Below are positions 44,479 through 55,745 of a DNA stretch of 64,000 bases, piece by piece. The notes beneath the pieces are model-generated. The model had not been told where the DNA came from. It ran no database searches and saw nothing but the letters and a program-made list of their open reading frames with translations. The stretch comes from Ramlibacter agri. Its GTDB lineage: Bacteria > Pseudomonadota > Gammaproteobacteria > Burkholderiales > Burkholderiaceae_C. Both the position numbers and the translations under genes were made by a program. The DNA lies in assembly GCF_012927085.1 (NCBI RefSeq), contig NZ_JABBFX010000003.1, positions 868,001-932,000 of the forward strand, in the 5' to 3' direction. Within the stretch, counting starts at the first letter, position 1; each line of letters begins with the position of its first letter.

Positions 44479-45594
44479 GCTCAAGGTCATGACCATCGTC
44501 GGCACGCGCCCGGAGATCATCCGGCTGTCGCGCGTGATCGACCGCTTCGACCGCTATTGCGAGCACACGCTGGTCCACACCGGCCAGAACTACGACTACG
44601 AGCTCAACGAAGTCTTCTTCTCCGACCTCGGCATTCGCAAGCCGGACGTGTTCCTCGAGGCCGCGGGCGCCAACGCCGCCGAGACCATCGCCAAGGTGAT
44701 CATGGCGGCCGACCAGGCCATCGAACGCTTCCAGCCGGAAGCGCTGATGATCCTGGGCGACACCAACAGCTGCCTGGCCGCCATCGCCGCCAAGCGCCGC
44801 AAGGTGCCGATCTTCCACATGGAAGCCGGCAACCGGTGCTTCGACTTCCGCGTGCCGGAGGAGATCAATCGGCGCATCGTCGACCACACCTCCGACATCA
44901 ACCTCACCTACAGCGAGATCGCGCGCGAGTACCTGCTGCGCGAGGGCCTGCCGCCCGACCAGGTGATCAAGACCGGCAGCCCGATGCGCGAGGTGATCGA
45001 GCATTACCGCGCCGGCATCGAGGCGTCCGACGTGCTGAAGCGCCTGGATCTGCGCGAAGGCGGCTACTTCGTCGTCAGCTCCCACCGGGAAGAGAACGTC
45101 GATTCGCCCGAGCGCCTGCGCATGCTGTTCGACGTGCTGAACGCCGTGGCCGAACGCTACGAGATGCCGGTGATCGTCTCCACGCACCCGCGCACCCGCA
45201 AGCGCATGGACGCGCTGGGCCTGGAAGCGAACCAGCGCGTGCAGTTCCACAAGCCCTTCGGCTTCCTGGACTACGTGGCCCTGCAGACGCGCGCCCGCGC
45301 CGTGCTGTCCGACAGCGGCACGATCACGGAAGAATCGTCCATCCTCAACTTCCCCGCGCTGAACCTGCGCGAGGTGCACGAGCGGCCCGAAGGCTTCGAG
45401 GAAGCCAGCGTGATGCTGGTGGGCCTGGAAGTCGAGCGCGTGCTGCAGGGCCTGGACGTGCTGGCCGACCAGCCGCGCGGCAACGAGCGCCTGCTGCGCC
45501 TGGTGGACGACTACGCGCCGGCCAACGTGTCCGACAAGGTGCTGCGCATCGTCCTCAGCTACACCGGCTTCGTGAACCGGAAGGTCTGGCGCAA

Positions 45595-45598
<4 letters not shown>
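44462..45598 (+). CDS. fnlC: UDP-N-acetyl-L-talosamine 2-epimerase (FnlC/WbjD/CapG-type)
   Basis: A 378-residue non-hydrolysing 2-epimerase of the WecB fold. Signature regions are MTIVGTRPEIIRLSRVI, HTGQNYDYELNEVFF, ILGDTNSCLAA, HMEAGNRCFDFRVPEE, SSHREENVDSPERL and LSDSGTITEESSIL. The RCFDFRVPEE form is that of the FnlC/CapG branch rather than plain UDP-GlcNAc 2-epimerase. It completes the UDP-L-FucNAc pathway begun by FnlA and FnlB. The stop overlaps the next start (ATGA). Confidence 0.92.
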
Positions 45599-47819
<2,221 letters not shown>

Positions 47820-47820
47820 G

Positions 47821-47901
47821 GCCCACCCCCGAAGCGCCTGCGGCGCCTCCCCCTCAAGGGGGCGCCCCCAGCGGCCCGGCAAAGCCGGCTCCGCGGGGGC
47901 A
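47821..47901. repeat. 81-bp hairpin-rich dispersed repeat, copy 1
   Basis: Starts GCCCACCCCCGAAGCGCC and contains three short hairpins: GCGCC/GGCGC, CCCCCT-CAA-GGGGG and CCGGC-AAA-GCCGG. A second copy at 63901-63981, in the same orientation and also just after a stop codon, differs at only a handful of positions. I associate this element with Comamonadaceae genomes, where it looks REP-like. Its place between argB and the response regulator suggests a role in mRNA ends. Confidence 0.85.
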
Positions 47902-47919
47902 CTGGAAAGAGCGAATCAC

Positions 47920-48621
47920 ATGCGTTTGTTGTTAGTCGAAGACGACGTGATGGTCGCCAGCGGCATCAAGCTGGGGCTGTCCAATGCCGGGTACGCGGTG
48001 GACTGGGTCGGCAGCGGGGAACGCGCCGAGGAAGTGCTGCGCAACGAGGTGTTCGACGCGGCCATCATCGACATCGGGCTGCCGCACATGGACGGCCTGG
48101 AGCTCACGCGCCGCCTGCGCCGCCCCGAGATGGCGAGCCAGCACCTGCCGGTGCTGATCCTCACCGCGCGCGACGCGCTGCACGACCGCGTGCAGGGCCT
48201 CGACCTGGGCGCGGACGACTACATGATCAAGCCCTTCGAGCTGCCGGAGCTGCTGGCGCGCCTGCGCGCGCTGCTGCGGCGCTCGCAGGCCGCGACCTCT
48301 GCGGTGCTGAGCTTCGGGCCGATCGAGCTGGACACGGCCAACCGCCGCGCCAGCGCGCAGCGCAATGGCACGTCGGTGGCCATCGAGCTGGGCCCGCGCG
48401 AGTGGACCGTGATGGAGTACCTCCTGATCAACGCGCCCAAGCCGGCCAGCAAGGACAAGCTGCTGCAGGCGCTGACGGGCTGGGACAAGGAGATCACGCC
48501 CAACGCGGTGGAGGTCTACATCTCGCGCCTGCGCGGCAAGCTGGAGCCTTACGGCGTGGCGCTGCGCTCCATCCGCGGCTTCGGCTACCGCCTGGAGCTG
48601 CGCGCCGCCGAAACGCAGTGA
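47920..48621 (+). CDS. OmpR-family response regulator (QseB/TctD-like)
   Basis: A 233-residue two-component regulator. The receiver domain (1-120) has the acidic pocket VEDD, phospho-acceptor Asp-51 (IIDIGLPHMDGL) and the Lys of DYMIKPFELPEL. The C-terminal winged helix ends in VEVYISRLRGKLEPYG and SIRGFGYRLEL. It is coupled to the kinase gene by a GTGA overlap. Target genes unknown; TctD-like relatives often control tricarboxylate uptake. Confidence 0.93.
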   Translation: MRLLLVEDDVMVASGIKLGLSNAGYAVDWVGSGERAEEVLRNEVFDAAIIDIGLPHMDGLELTRRLRRPEMASQHLPVLILTARDALHDRVQGLDLGADDYMIKPFELPELLARLRALLRRSQAATSAVLSFGPIELDTANRRASAQRNGTSVAIELGPREWTVMEYLLINAPKPASKDKLLQALTGWDKEITPNAVEVYISRLRGKLEPYGVALRSIRGFGYRLELRAAETQ

Positions 48622-50027
48622 GGCTGGCGCTGCGTCCGGGCGGCGGGCGCAACCCGGCCCAGCGCGCCATGATGGCCGGCCTGCGCCGGCGCCTGCTGGT
48701 GATGCTGATCGCGCCGCTGGTGTTGCTGGCGATCATCAATGCCTGGTTCGACTACCGCTCCGCCGCCAACGTGGCGAGCCAGCAGGACGAGCGCCTGCTG
48801 GCCCTGCTGCCGCTGGTGGCCGACTCGGTCATCGGCGAAGGCGAGCCGCCGCTGCTGCTGCTGGCCCCGCAGGTCGACGAATTCCTGAAGGACGGCCACG
48901 GCTTCACCGCCTATGCGGTGGTGGATGCCGACGGCAAGCTGCTGCTGGGCGCGCCCTGGCTGGCCGACCTGCCGCCCTCCGGGCTGGAGCCGGAGTTCCA
49001 CAGCGAGGAGCATGGCGGCGCCACCTGGCGCATCGTGCGCCAGCGCCAGCCCACCGTGCTGGGCGAGGTGGCCATCGCGGTGGCCGACGGCTCCGACCCG
49101 CGCCAGCAGTGGCTGCGCGCCGTGCTGCTGAAGGTGCTGCTGCCCAACCTGGTGTTGATCGCGATCGCTGCCTTTGCCGTGGGCTGGGCAGTGGAGCGCG
49201 CGCTGAAGCCGCTGCTGGCCTTGCGGGACGCGGTGGAGCGGCGCTCGCCGCGCGACCTGAGCGCGCTGGACGAAACCGCGGCGCCGGGCGAAGTGCGGCC
49301 GCTGGTGCTGTCGCTCAATCGCCTGTTCGGCCTGGTGAACGCGCAGGCCGAGAGCCAGCGCCGCTTCGTCGCCGACGCGGCGCACCAGCTGCGCACGCCG
49401 CTGGCGGGCCTGCAGGCGCAGGTGGAAGCCTGGGCCCAGGCTGCGGACCCGGCGCAGGAGACGCTGGCGCTGCCTACCGAGCAGGTGCACAAGCTGCGCA
49501 GCGCCACCCGGCGCACGACGCAGCTGGCCAACCAGCTGCTGGCGCTATCGCGGGCCGACGCGCGCGGCATGCATTCGCAGCCCGAACAGCGGGTGGACCT
49601 GAAGTCGCTGTGCGAGGACATCCTGCAGGCGCACCTGGACGCAGCCGAGTCCCGCCGCATCGACCTCGGCCTCGACGCCGAGCCGGCGCAGGTGATGGGC
49701 CATGCCTGGCTGCTGCGCGAGCTGCTGTCCAACCTCGTGGACAACGCCGTCAAGTACACGGACGAGGGCGGCGCGGTCACCATCCGCTGCGGCGAGCGCT
49801 TCGGCACGCCTTTCCTGGAGGTGGAAGACGACGGCCCCGGCGTGGCCGCCGAGGAAGTGCCGCGCATCCTCGAGCGCTTCTACCGGGTCCAGGGCACGCA
49901 GGGCGAGGGCAACGGCCTGGGCCTGGCGATCGCCGAGGAAATCGCGCGGGTCCACGACAGCCACCTGATGATCCAGCCCGGAAGCGGCGGAAAGGGGCTG
50001 AAAGTCACGCTTCCGCTGCCCGCCTGA
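48618..50027 (+). CDS. Sensor histidine kinase (TctE-like)
   Basis: A 469-residue membrane kinase. TM1 lies near residues 26-42 and TM2 near 170-190. They enclose a ~125-residue periplasmic domain of the 2CSK_N type (QDERLLALLPLVADSVIGEG). The HAMP-like linker is followed by the H-box FVADAAHQLRTPL with phospho-accepting His-256, then N-box LLSNLVDNAVKYT, DDGPG and GNGLGLAI. GTG 48618 overlaps the regulator stop; ATG 48669 is an alternative start. Confidence 0.92.
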   Translation: MRLALRPGGGRNPAQRAMMAGLRRRLLVMLIAPLVLLAIINAWFDYRSAANVASQQDERLLALLPLVADSVIGEGEPPLLLLAPQVDEFLKDGHGFTAYAVVDADGKLLLGAPWLADLPPSGLEPEFHSEEHGGATWRIVRQRQPTVLGEVAIAVADGSDPRQQWLRAVLLKVLLPNLVLIAIAAFAVGWAVERALKPLLALRDAVERRSPRDLSALDETAAPGEVRPLVLSLNRLFGLVNAQAESQRRFVADAAHQLRTPLAGLQAQVEAWAQAADPAQETLALPTEQVHKLRSATRRTTQLANQLLALSRADARGMHSQPEQRVDLKSLCEDILQAHLDAAESRRIDLGLDAEPAQVMGHAWLLRELLSNLVDNAVKYTDEGGAVTIRCGERFGTPFLEVEDDGPGVAAEEVPRILERFYRVQGTQGEGNGLGLAIAEEIARVHDSHLMIQPGSGGKGLKVTLPLPA

Positions 50028-50126
50028 GGGGAGAGAGCAACAGGCGGCAGCCCGCGGGCGACGCCCGGGGGAACCCGTACTGTCGGGTATGCGAGAATGA
50101 TCTCGACACAGCTGTTGCCGACTTTC

Positions 50127-50768
50127 ATGTCTCACGCCGAGCTCGATACCCCCGAACCCACCCCCGGCCAGGAAGCGCCGGCGGCTGCCGCGGCGCGCAA
50201 GCGCCCGAAGCCGGGTGAGCGTCGGGTGCAGATCCTGCAGGCGCTGGCGACCATGCTGGAACAGCCTGGCGCCGAGCGCATCACCACCGCGGCCCTGGCC
50301 GCCCGCCTGGAAGTGAGCGAAGCGGCGCTGTACCGCCATTTCGCCAGCAAGGCGCAGATGTTCGAAGGCCTCATCGAGTTCATCGAGCAGAGCGTCTTCA
50401 CGCTGATCAACCAGATCGGCGAGCGCGAGCCCGAGAGCCAGGCCCAGGCCGCGCGCATCGTGGCGATGCTGGTGCAGTTCGCCGAGAAGAACCCGGGCAT
50501 GACACGCGTGATGGTCGGCGACGCGCTGGTGTACGAGAACGAGCGCCTGCAGCAGCGCATGAACCAGTTCTTCGACAAGGTGGAAGCCTCGCTGCGCCAG
50601 TGCCTGCGCGCTTCGTCCGAGTCCAGCCCTGCGCCTACCGTCGACGCGCAGGTGCGCGCCTCCGTGCTCACGGCCTTCATCGTCGGGCGGCTGCAGCGCT
50701 TCGCGCGCTCGGGCTTCAAGCGGATGCCGTCCGAGCATCTCGACGCTGCGCTCTCGCGCATGCTTTGA
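50127..50768 (+). CDS. slmA: Nucleoid occlusion factor, TetR-like
   Basis: A 213-residue TetR-fold protein matching SlmA, which binds chromosomal sites and blocks FtsZ ring assembly over the nucleoid. The DNA-binding part is RRVQILQALATMLEQPG and RLEVSEAALYRHFASKAQMFEGLIEF, a form specific to SlmA, followed by SVFTLINQI and NPGMTRVMVGDALVYENERL. An ATG at 50097 is in frame, but it lies next to a promoter-like TATGCGAGAAT, so ATG 50127 is preferred. Its closeness to argB is usual in this group. Confidence 0.92.
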   Translation: MSHAELDTPEPTPGQEAPAAAAARKRPKPGERRVQILQALATMLEQPGAERITTAALAARLEVSEAALYRHFASKAQMFEGLIEFIEQSVFTLINQIGEREPESQAQAARIVAMLVQFAEKNPGMTRVMVGDALVYENERLQQRMNQFFDKVEASLRQCLRASSESSPAPTVDAQVRASVLTAFIVGRLQRFARSGFKRMPSEHLDAALSRML

Positions 50769-50801
50769 ATGACAGAGTGACCGGTTGCCGGTCATGGCGT
50801 C

Positions 50802-51476
50802 ATGTTGCAAATCCAGATTGCGGGCGAGGATGCGCAACTGCATCCCACCGGCGCCCTCTGCCTTCCCGCCCACGCCACGCTGCTGGTCGCTGACGCCCAT
50901 TTCGGCAAGGCGGTGAGCTTTCGCAAGCTCGGCGTGCCGGTGCCGCGCGGCACCACCAGCGGCACGCTGACGAAGCTCGACGAGGCCCTGGCCGCCACCG
51001 GCGCGCAACATGTCGTCTTCCTCGGCGACTTCCTGCATTCCGCGCACGCGCACGCGGCCGGCACCTTGGCGGCGCTGCACGACTGGCGTGACGCGCATGC
51101 CAGCCTGCAGCTCACGCTGGTGCGCGGCAACCACGACCAGCGCGCGGGTGACCCGCCCGCCAGCCTCGGCTGCGAGGTCGTCGACGAGCCGCTGAGGCTG
51201 GGTCCGTTCGCGCTGTGCCATCACCCGCGGCCCGTGGCGCAGGCCTACGTGCTGGCCGGCCACTGGCATCCCTGCGTCAGCGTGGCGGGCCGCGCCTTCG
51301 AACGGTTGCGCCTGCCCTGTTTCTGGCTGGGCCAGGAAGTGGGCGTGCTGCCGGCCTTCGGCAGCTTCACCGGCATGCATCCCATCCAGCTGCGCGCCGG
51401 CGATCGCCTCTTCGCCATCGCCGGCGACGTGGTGCGGGCGCTGCCCCAGGTTCAGGCCGGGTCGGACCCGCGCTGA
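50802..51476 (+). CDS. pdeM: Ligase-associated DNA damage response endonuclease PdeM
   Basis: A 224-residue metallophosphoesterase of the PdeM family. Metal-binding motifs are ADAHFGKAVSFRKLG, FLGDFLHS, VRGNHDQRAG and AGHWHPCV. Family members are usually encoded beside an Lhr-like helicase and an ATP-dependent ligase in a DNA-repair set; none of those genes is adjacent here. ATG 50802 starts 33 bp after slmA. Confidence 0.85.
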   Translation: MLQIQIAGEDAQLHPTGALCLPAHATLLVADAHFGKAVSFRKLGVPVPRGTTSGTLTKLDEALAATGAQHVVFLGDFLHSAHAHAAGTLAALHDWRDAHASLQLTLVRGNHDQRAGDPPASLGCEVVDEPLRLGPFALCHHPRPVAQAYVLAGHWHPCVSVAGRAFERLRLPCFWLGQEVGVLPAFGSFTGMHPIQLRAGDRLFAIAGDVVRALPQVQAGSDPR

Positions 51477-51571
51477 CAACGTCCGTCTAACTCCTCCGGC
51501 GCGCCAGCCTCTGCGGCTCGCCTGCAATCGGGACAGGAACACCAGGTTCCCCATCCCGACAAGGAGTCCCC

Positions 51572-51880
51572 ATGAAGATGAAACATGCAGCCGGGGCGCT
51601 GGCCATCGCCGCCGCTTTCGCCGCTCCCGCTTTTGCCGACCAGGCGGTCGTCGCCGCCAGCGGCCCCGTCGTCACTTCCGGCACCGGCGTCGTCGTGACG
51701 CCCGGCGCGCCGCTGGTGGCGGTGCAGACCGTGCCGGTGCCCGGCGCCGTCGTCGCCGAGATCGACTCGCACACCACGGTCGACGGCAATCGCAAGACGA
51801 CCGTCACGCGCTACTGGAACAACGTGCCTCCGGACGTGAAGCGCGACGACGACTTCCGCCGCTGGCAGATGCTGAAGTAA
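51572..51880 (+). CDS. Small exported protein of unknown function, paralogue 1
   Basis: A 102-residue protein with a clear Sec signal peptide (AAGALAIAAAFAAPAFA, cleavage before DQAVV). The mature part is Val/Ala/Pro/Thr-rich, with a conserved C-terminal block RYWNNVPPDVKRDDDFRRWQ. The ribosome site AAGGAG is 7 bp upstream. The next gene encodes a related protein with the same C-terminal block and a matching signal peptide. No family recognised; likely periplasmic. Confidence 0.78.
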   Translation: MKMKHAAGALAIAAAFAAPAFADQAVVAASGPVVTSGTGVVVTPGAPLVAVQTVPVPGAVVAEIDSHTTVDGNRKTTVTRYWNNVPPDVKRDDDFRRWQMLK

Positions 51881-52010
51881 GGCGGACGGCGGCGTTACTT
51901 GTGTCGCAAGCCGCAAGTTTCCGCCGCTCCTACAAGCGGCATCAATGGTGGCTGGCGAACGGGCCGGCCAGCTGCGCTCGAATGAGGCCCTTCCCTATCA
52001 AGGAGTGCTC

Positions 52011-52340
52011 ATGAACCGCAAACATGCAGTCCTGGCGCTGGCCGCCGTTGCGCTGTCCTCCGCCGCGTTGGCGGACACGGACCTGTCCGTGCTGGGCGCC
52101 GGCACGGCCACGATGCCCGACGCCACCGTCGCCATCAGTCCCGCGCCCGCCGACGTCATGGTCGTGCCGGTCGTTCCCTCGGTCAACGGCATGATGGTTG
52201 CCGACGCGGGCAGCTACACCACGGTCAGCACGACGCCGGCCGGGGCCAAGGCCACGACGGTCTATCACCGCTACTGGCTCGGCGTGCCTCCCGGCGCGGA
52301 ACACCGCGCGGACTTCCAGCGCTGGATGCAGCTGAAGTAG
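52011..52340 (+). CDS. Small exported protein of unknown function, paralogue 2
   Basis: A 109-residue protein starting MNRKHAVLALAAVALSSAAL, a Sec signal cleaved near ALA-DTD. The mature part ends in HRYWLGVPPGAEHRADFQRW, the same RYW-x2-VPP-x6-DF-x-RW-x2-LK pattern as its neighbour. AAGGAG at 52000-52005 supports ATG 52011. The pair is a tandem duplication that has diverged through the middle. Function unknown; it ends one base before the convergent dehydrogenase gene. Confidence 0.78.
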   Translation: MNRKHAVLALAAVALSSAALADTDLSVLGAGTATMPDATVAISPAPADVMVVPVVPSVNGMMVADAGSYTTVSTTPAGAKATTVYHRYWLGVPPGAEHRADFQRWMQLK

Positions 52341-52341
52341 G

Positions 52342-53400
52342 TCAGGCTACGCGGGCGCCGACCTTCGCGCCGGCCGCGACGATCTCGGCCCAGGTCGTGT
52401 CGTCGACGGCGATGCCCTCGCGCTCGCGTTGCGATCGCGCGGCGCGCTCCGGTTCGCCCGCGATCAGCACACCCGTGCTGCCGGGCGCGTTCGGGCTCTG
52501 GCGCAGCCAGTCGACGAAGCCCAGCGCTTCGCGCGTGAAAGTTTCTTGCGTGCCGAGCTTGCGCGGGTCCACCACCACGGTGAACATGCCGTTCAGCACG
52601 GTGCGCGCATGGTCGGCCGGGCGGTGCCAGGTGCCGCCGCCGGTGAGCGCGCCACCGAGCAGCTCGCAGGCCACGGCCATGCCATAGCCCTTGTGTTCGC
52701 CGAAGGCGAGCAGGGCGCCGAACATGCCGCCCGGTTGCGGCACGACCACCACGCCGGGGTCGGTGGTGGGCTGGCCGTTCTGGTCGATCAGGTAGCCCGG
52801 CTCGACCCGGCGTCCCTCGTTGTAGGCGACGCGCATCTTGCCCTGCGCCACGCGGCTGGTCGCGAAATCCAGCACGAAGGGCTCGCGGCCCGCGAGCGGA
52901 ATGCCGCAGCAGAACGGGTTGGTGCCGTAGCGGCCATCGCCGCCGCCATAAGGCGCGACCGTGGGCTTGGACAGCACGTTGACGAAGTGCAGCGACACCA
53001 GGCCGCGCGCCACCGCCATCTCGGCGAAGTGGCCGATGCGCCCCAGGTGGTGCGAATTGGCCAGCACCATCACGCAGCTGCCGCTGTCCTGCGCACGCTC
53101 CATGGCGAGCGCCATCGCCTGCTCACCCACGACCTGTCCGTAGCCGCGCTGGCCGTCGATGGCCAGCAGGCTGGGCGTGTCCACCTTCACCGCGATGCCG
53201 GTGTTGGGCTTCAGCCCGCCTTCGAGCACGGCGTCGACGTAGCGCGGCACCATGCCGACGCCGTGCGAGTCGTGGCCGCTCAGGTTGGCGAGCACCAGGT
53301 TGTCGGCGACGGTCTGCGCTTCGTCCTTCTTGCTGCCGGCGGCCGTGATGATTTCGGCGACGGTGCGGCGCAGGCGCGCGGCTTCGAATGTCTTGCTCAC
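52342..53400 (-). CDS. Malate/L-lactate dehydrogenase family oxidoreductase
   Basis: A 352-residue member of the Ldh_2 family (NAD(P)-dependent 2-hydroxyacid dehydrogenases unrelated to classical LDH). Motifs are SGHDSHGVGMVPRYV, LANSHHLGRIGHF, GTNPFCCGIPL, FVLDFATSRVAQGK and GEHKGYGMAVACELL. GTG 53400 is preceded by GGAG. In the surrounding sugar-acid cluster it would oxidise L-lactate or a related hydroxyacid released by the aldolase-like or hydrolase step. The precise substrate is inferred. Confidence 0.87.
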   Translation of the reverse strand: MSKTFEAARLRRTVAEIITAAGSKKDEAQTVADNLVLANLSGHDSHGVGMVPRYVDAVLEGGLKPNTGIAVKVDTPSLLAIDGQRGYGQVVGEQAMALAMERAQDSGSCVMVLANSHHLGRIGHFAEMAVARGLVSLHFVNVLSKPTVAPYGGGDGRYGTNPFCCGIPLAGREPFVLDFATSRVAQGKMRVAYNEGRRVEPGYLIDQNGQPTTDPGVVVVPQPGGMFGALLAFGEHKGYGMAVACELLGGALTGGGTWHRPADHARTVLNGMFTVVVDPRKLGTQETFTREALGFVDWLRQSPNAPGSTGVLIAGEPERAARSQREREGIAVDDTTWAEIVAAGAKVGARVA

Positions 53401-53411
53401 TCTCGTTCTCC

Positions 53412-54938
53412 TTACATCACCGCGCCCACTTGCCAGGGCACGAACTCGTTCTGGCCATAGCCGTGTCTTTCGCTCTTGCTCCACTCGCCGGAGGCGGTGG
53501 CCAGCACCAGGCGGAAGATGCGCTCGCCCATGTCCTGGATGGAGGCCTGGCCGTCGATGATCTCGCCGCAGTTGATGTCCATGTCCTCCTCCTGCCGCTG
53601 CCACAGCGCCGTATTGGTGGCGATCTTCAGCGAAGGCGAAGGCGCGCAGCCGTAGGCCGAGCCGCGGCCGGTGGTGAAGCAGATCATGTTGGCGCCGCCC
53701 GCCACCTGGCCGGTGGCGCTGACGGGGTCGTAGCCGGGCGTGTCCATGTAGACGAAGCCGTGCGCATCGACCGGCTCGGCGTATTCGTAGACCGCCTGCA
53801 GGTTCGACGTGCCGCCCTTGGCCACGGCGCCCAGTGATTTCTCGAGGATCGTCGTGAGGCCGCCGGCCTTGTTGCCGGGCGAGGGGTTGTTGTTCATCTC
53901 GCCTTCGTTGACCTTCGTGTAGTGCTCCCACCAGCGGATGCGCTGCACCAGTTTCTCGCCTACTTCGCGCCGCACGGCGCGGCGCGTCAGCAGGTGCTCG
54001 GCGCCGTAGATCTCCGGCGTCTCGGACAGAATGGCCGTGCCGCCGTGCGCCACCAGCAGGTCCACCGCCGCGCCCAGCGCCGGGTTGGCGCTGATGCCGG
54101 AATAGCCATCGGAGCCGCCGCACTGCAAGCCGATCGTGATGTGCCTGGCGCTGCAAGGCTCGCGCTTCACGCGGTTCGCGGCCGGCAGCATCTCCTTCAC
54201 CAGCGCGATGCCCTTCTCCACGGTCTTGCGCGTGCCGCCCGTGTCCTGGATGTTGAACACGCGCAAGGTTTCGCCTTCGCGCAGGCTGCTGTGCGCGAGC
54301 CAGGCGTTGATCTGGTTGGCCTCGCAGCCCAGGCCCACCACCAGCACGCCGGCGAAGTTGGCATGCGTCGCGTAGCCGGCCAGCGTGCGCTCCAGCAGCT
54401 TCATGCCGGCGCCTTCGCTGTCCATGCCGCAGCCGGTGCCGTGCGTGAGCGCCACCACGCCGTCGACGTTGGGGAAGTCCGCCAGCGCGTCCGGATTCGT
54501 CAGGCGCGAGAACTGGTCGGCGATGGCGCGTGCCGCGGTCGCCGAGCAATTCACGCTGGACAGGATGCCGATGTAGTTGCGGGTGGCCACGCGGCCATCG
54601 GGCCGCTTGATGCCCATGAAGGTGGCTTCGCGCAATGCGGGCTGCGCCTTGACGTCGGCACCGAAGGCGTAGTCGCGCTCGAAGGCGCCGCCGTCGGGTC
54701 CCATCCACAGGTTGTGCGTGTGCACGTGCTCGCCCGGCGCGATGGGCTTGCTGGCGAAGCCGATGATCTGGTTGTAGCGCCGCACCGGCGCGCCGGCGGC
54801 GAGAGCGCGCATGGCCACCTTGTGGCCGGGCGGGACCAGGCCCTTGACGGCGACGCCTTCGACGACGCTGCCGCCCACCAGCTGCGAGCGGGCGATGACG
54901 ACGTCGTCTTGGGGATGCAGGCGGATGAAGGGATTCAT
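53412..54938 (-). CDS. UxaA/GarD-family sugar acid dehydratase
   Basis: A 508-residue Fe-dependent dehydratase of the altronate/galactarate dehydratase family. An N-terminal SAF domain (~1-90) leads into the UxaA body with THGTGCGMDSEG, VVGLGCEANQIN, GLQCGGSDGYSGISANP, DTPGYDPVSATG and FTTGRGSAYGCAPSPSLK. The substrate may be altronate, galactarate or a 6-deoxy aldonate such as L-fuconate; the FAH, lactonase and SDR neighbours favour the last. It is co-directional with the dehydrogenase, 11 bp apart. Confidence 0.9.
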   Translation of the reverse strand: MNPFIRLHPQDDVVIARSQLVGGSVVEGVAVKGLVPPGHKVAMRALAAGAPVRRYNQIIGFASKPIAPGEHVHTHNLWMGPDGGAFERDYAFGADVKAQPALREATFMGIKRPDGRVATRNYIGILSSVNCSATAARAIADQFSRLTNPDALADFPNVDGVVALTHGTGCGMDSEGAGMKLLERTLAGYATHANFAGVLVVGLGCEANQINAWLAHSSLREGETLRVFNIQDTGGTRKTVEKGIALVKEMLPAANRVKREPCSARHITIGLQCGGSDGYSGISANPALGAAVDLLVAHGGTAILSETPEIYGAEHLLTRRAVRREVGEKLVQRIRWWEHYTKVNEGEMNNNPSPGNKAGGLTTILEKSLGAVAKGGTSNLQAVYEYAEPVDAHGFVYMDTPGYDPVSATGQVAGGANMICFTTGRGSAYGCAPSPSLKIATNTALWQRQEEDMDINCGEIIDGQASIQDMGERIFRLVLATASGEWSKSERHGYGQNEFVPWQVGAVM

Positions 54939-54947
54939 GTTCGTTCC

Positions 54948-55646
54948 TCAGGTTTGCTTGGCCCGCTTCCAGCTGGCGCTGTAGCGGGCGGTGGCTTTCT
55001 TCAGGTGCTGCTGCATCGCTGCGCGCGCTGCCTCGGTGTCGCGGGCGCGGATGGCATCGAGCACGGCACCGTGCTCGCCCAGCGCCGCCCGCCAGGAAGC
55101 GGGCGTGTCGAAATGGTCGCCCAGGCGCGAGAACAGCGGGCCGTGGCGGGCGCCCCAGTAGCCGCGCACGGTATCCGCCAGCACCTCGTTGCCGCAGGCG
55201 GCGGCGATGGCCTGGTGGAAGGCTTCGTCGCCTTCCTGCGGTGACGCTTCCATCTGGTCCAGCGCGGCGGCGATGCCCGCTACCTGCGCCTTCTTCGCAT
55301 TGCGTGCGGCGAGGGCGGCGACTTCGCCTTCGACCAGCTCGCGCGCCTGCATCACCTGCAGCGGCCCCCATTCGGCCTGGCCGTTGGCGGGACTGCGCGC
55401 GGGCGCGCGGGCGGCGGATTGCTGCACGTAGATGCCGGAGCCGGTGCGCACCTCCACCCAGCCTTCCACCTCCAGCGCGATCAGCGCCTCGCGCACCGAA
55501 GGCCGGCTGACGCCGAGCTGGCGCGCCAGGTCGCGCTCGGCCGGCAGCCGGGCGCCGGCGCCGAACTCGCCGCCCGCGATCAGGCCGCGCAGCTGGTCCG
55601 CGATCTGGCGGTACAGGCGGCTGGATTCGACGGCTTGCAGCGGCAT
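54948..55646 (-). CDS. GntR/FadR-family transcriptional regulator
   Basis: A 232-residue regulator. The N-terminal winged helix (RLYRQIADQLRGLIAGGEF, LPAERDLARQLGVSRPSVRE) and a C-terminal FCD ligand-binding domain (ARELVEGEVAALAARN, EGDEAFHQAIAAACGN) place it in the FadR subfamily. Its gene heads the dehydratase-dehydrogenase unit and diverges from the SDR-SDR-FAH unit. The shared 99-bp gap contains a FadR-type palindrome, so it probably represses both arms until a pathway intermediate binds. Confidence 0.9.
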   Translation of the reverse strand: MPLQAVESSRLYRQIADQLRGLIAGGEFGAGARLPAERDLARQLGVSRPSVREALIALEVEGWVEVRTGSGIYVQQSAARAPARSPANGQAEWGPLQVMQARELVEGEVAALAARNAKKAQVAGIAAALDQMEASPQEGDEAFHQAIAAACGNEVLADTVRGYWGARHGPLFSRLGDHFDTPASWRAALGEHGAVLDAIRARDTEAARAAMQQHLKKATARYSASWKRAKQT

Positions 55647-55668
55647 AGGGTTCGGCCCGAGATTGGCC

Positions 55669-55685
55669 AAGTGGTCAGGCCACTT
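55669..55685. promoter_or_regulatory. Probable operator of the FadR-family regulator
   Basis: AAGTGGTCAGGCCACTT, with perfect 6-bp arms around a 5-bp core. It is close to the FadR-type consensus TGGTCnGACCA and lies 23 bp from the regulator's start and 60 bp from the divergent SDR start, positioned to control both. Confidence 0.7.
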
Positions 55686-55745
55686 ATCATCGCCCCCAGC
55701 GTGGTGCCGCGCATCCGGCACAACCCGAAGGGCAGGAGGACTCCC

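Noticed and set aside
50097..50126. ATG 50097 as the slmA start
   Set aside because: It lies inside a promoter-like TATGCGAGAATGATC and adds ten residues that do not look like the usual SlmA N-terminus.
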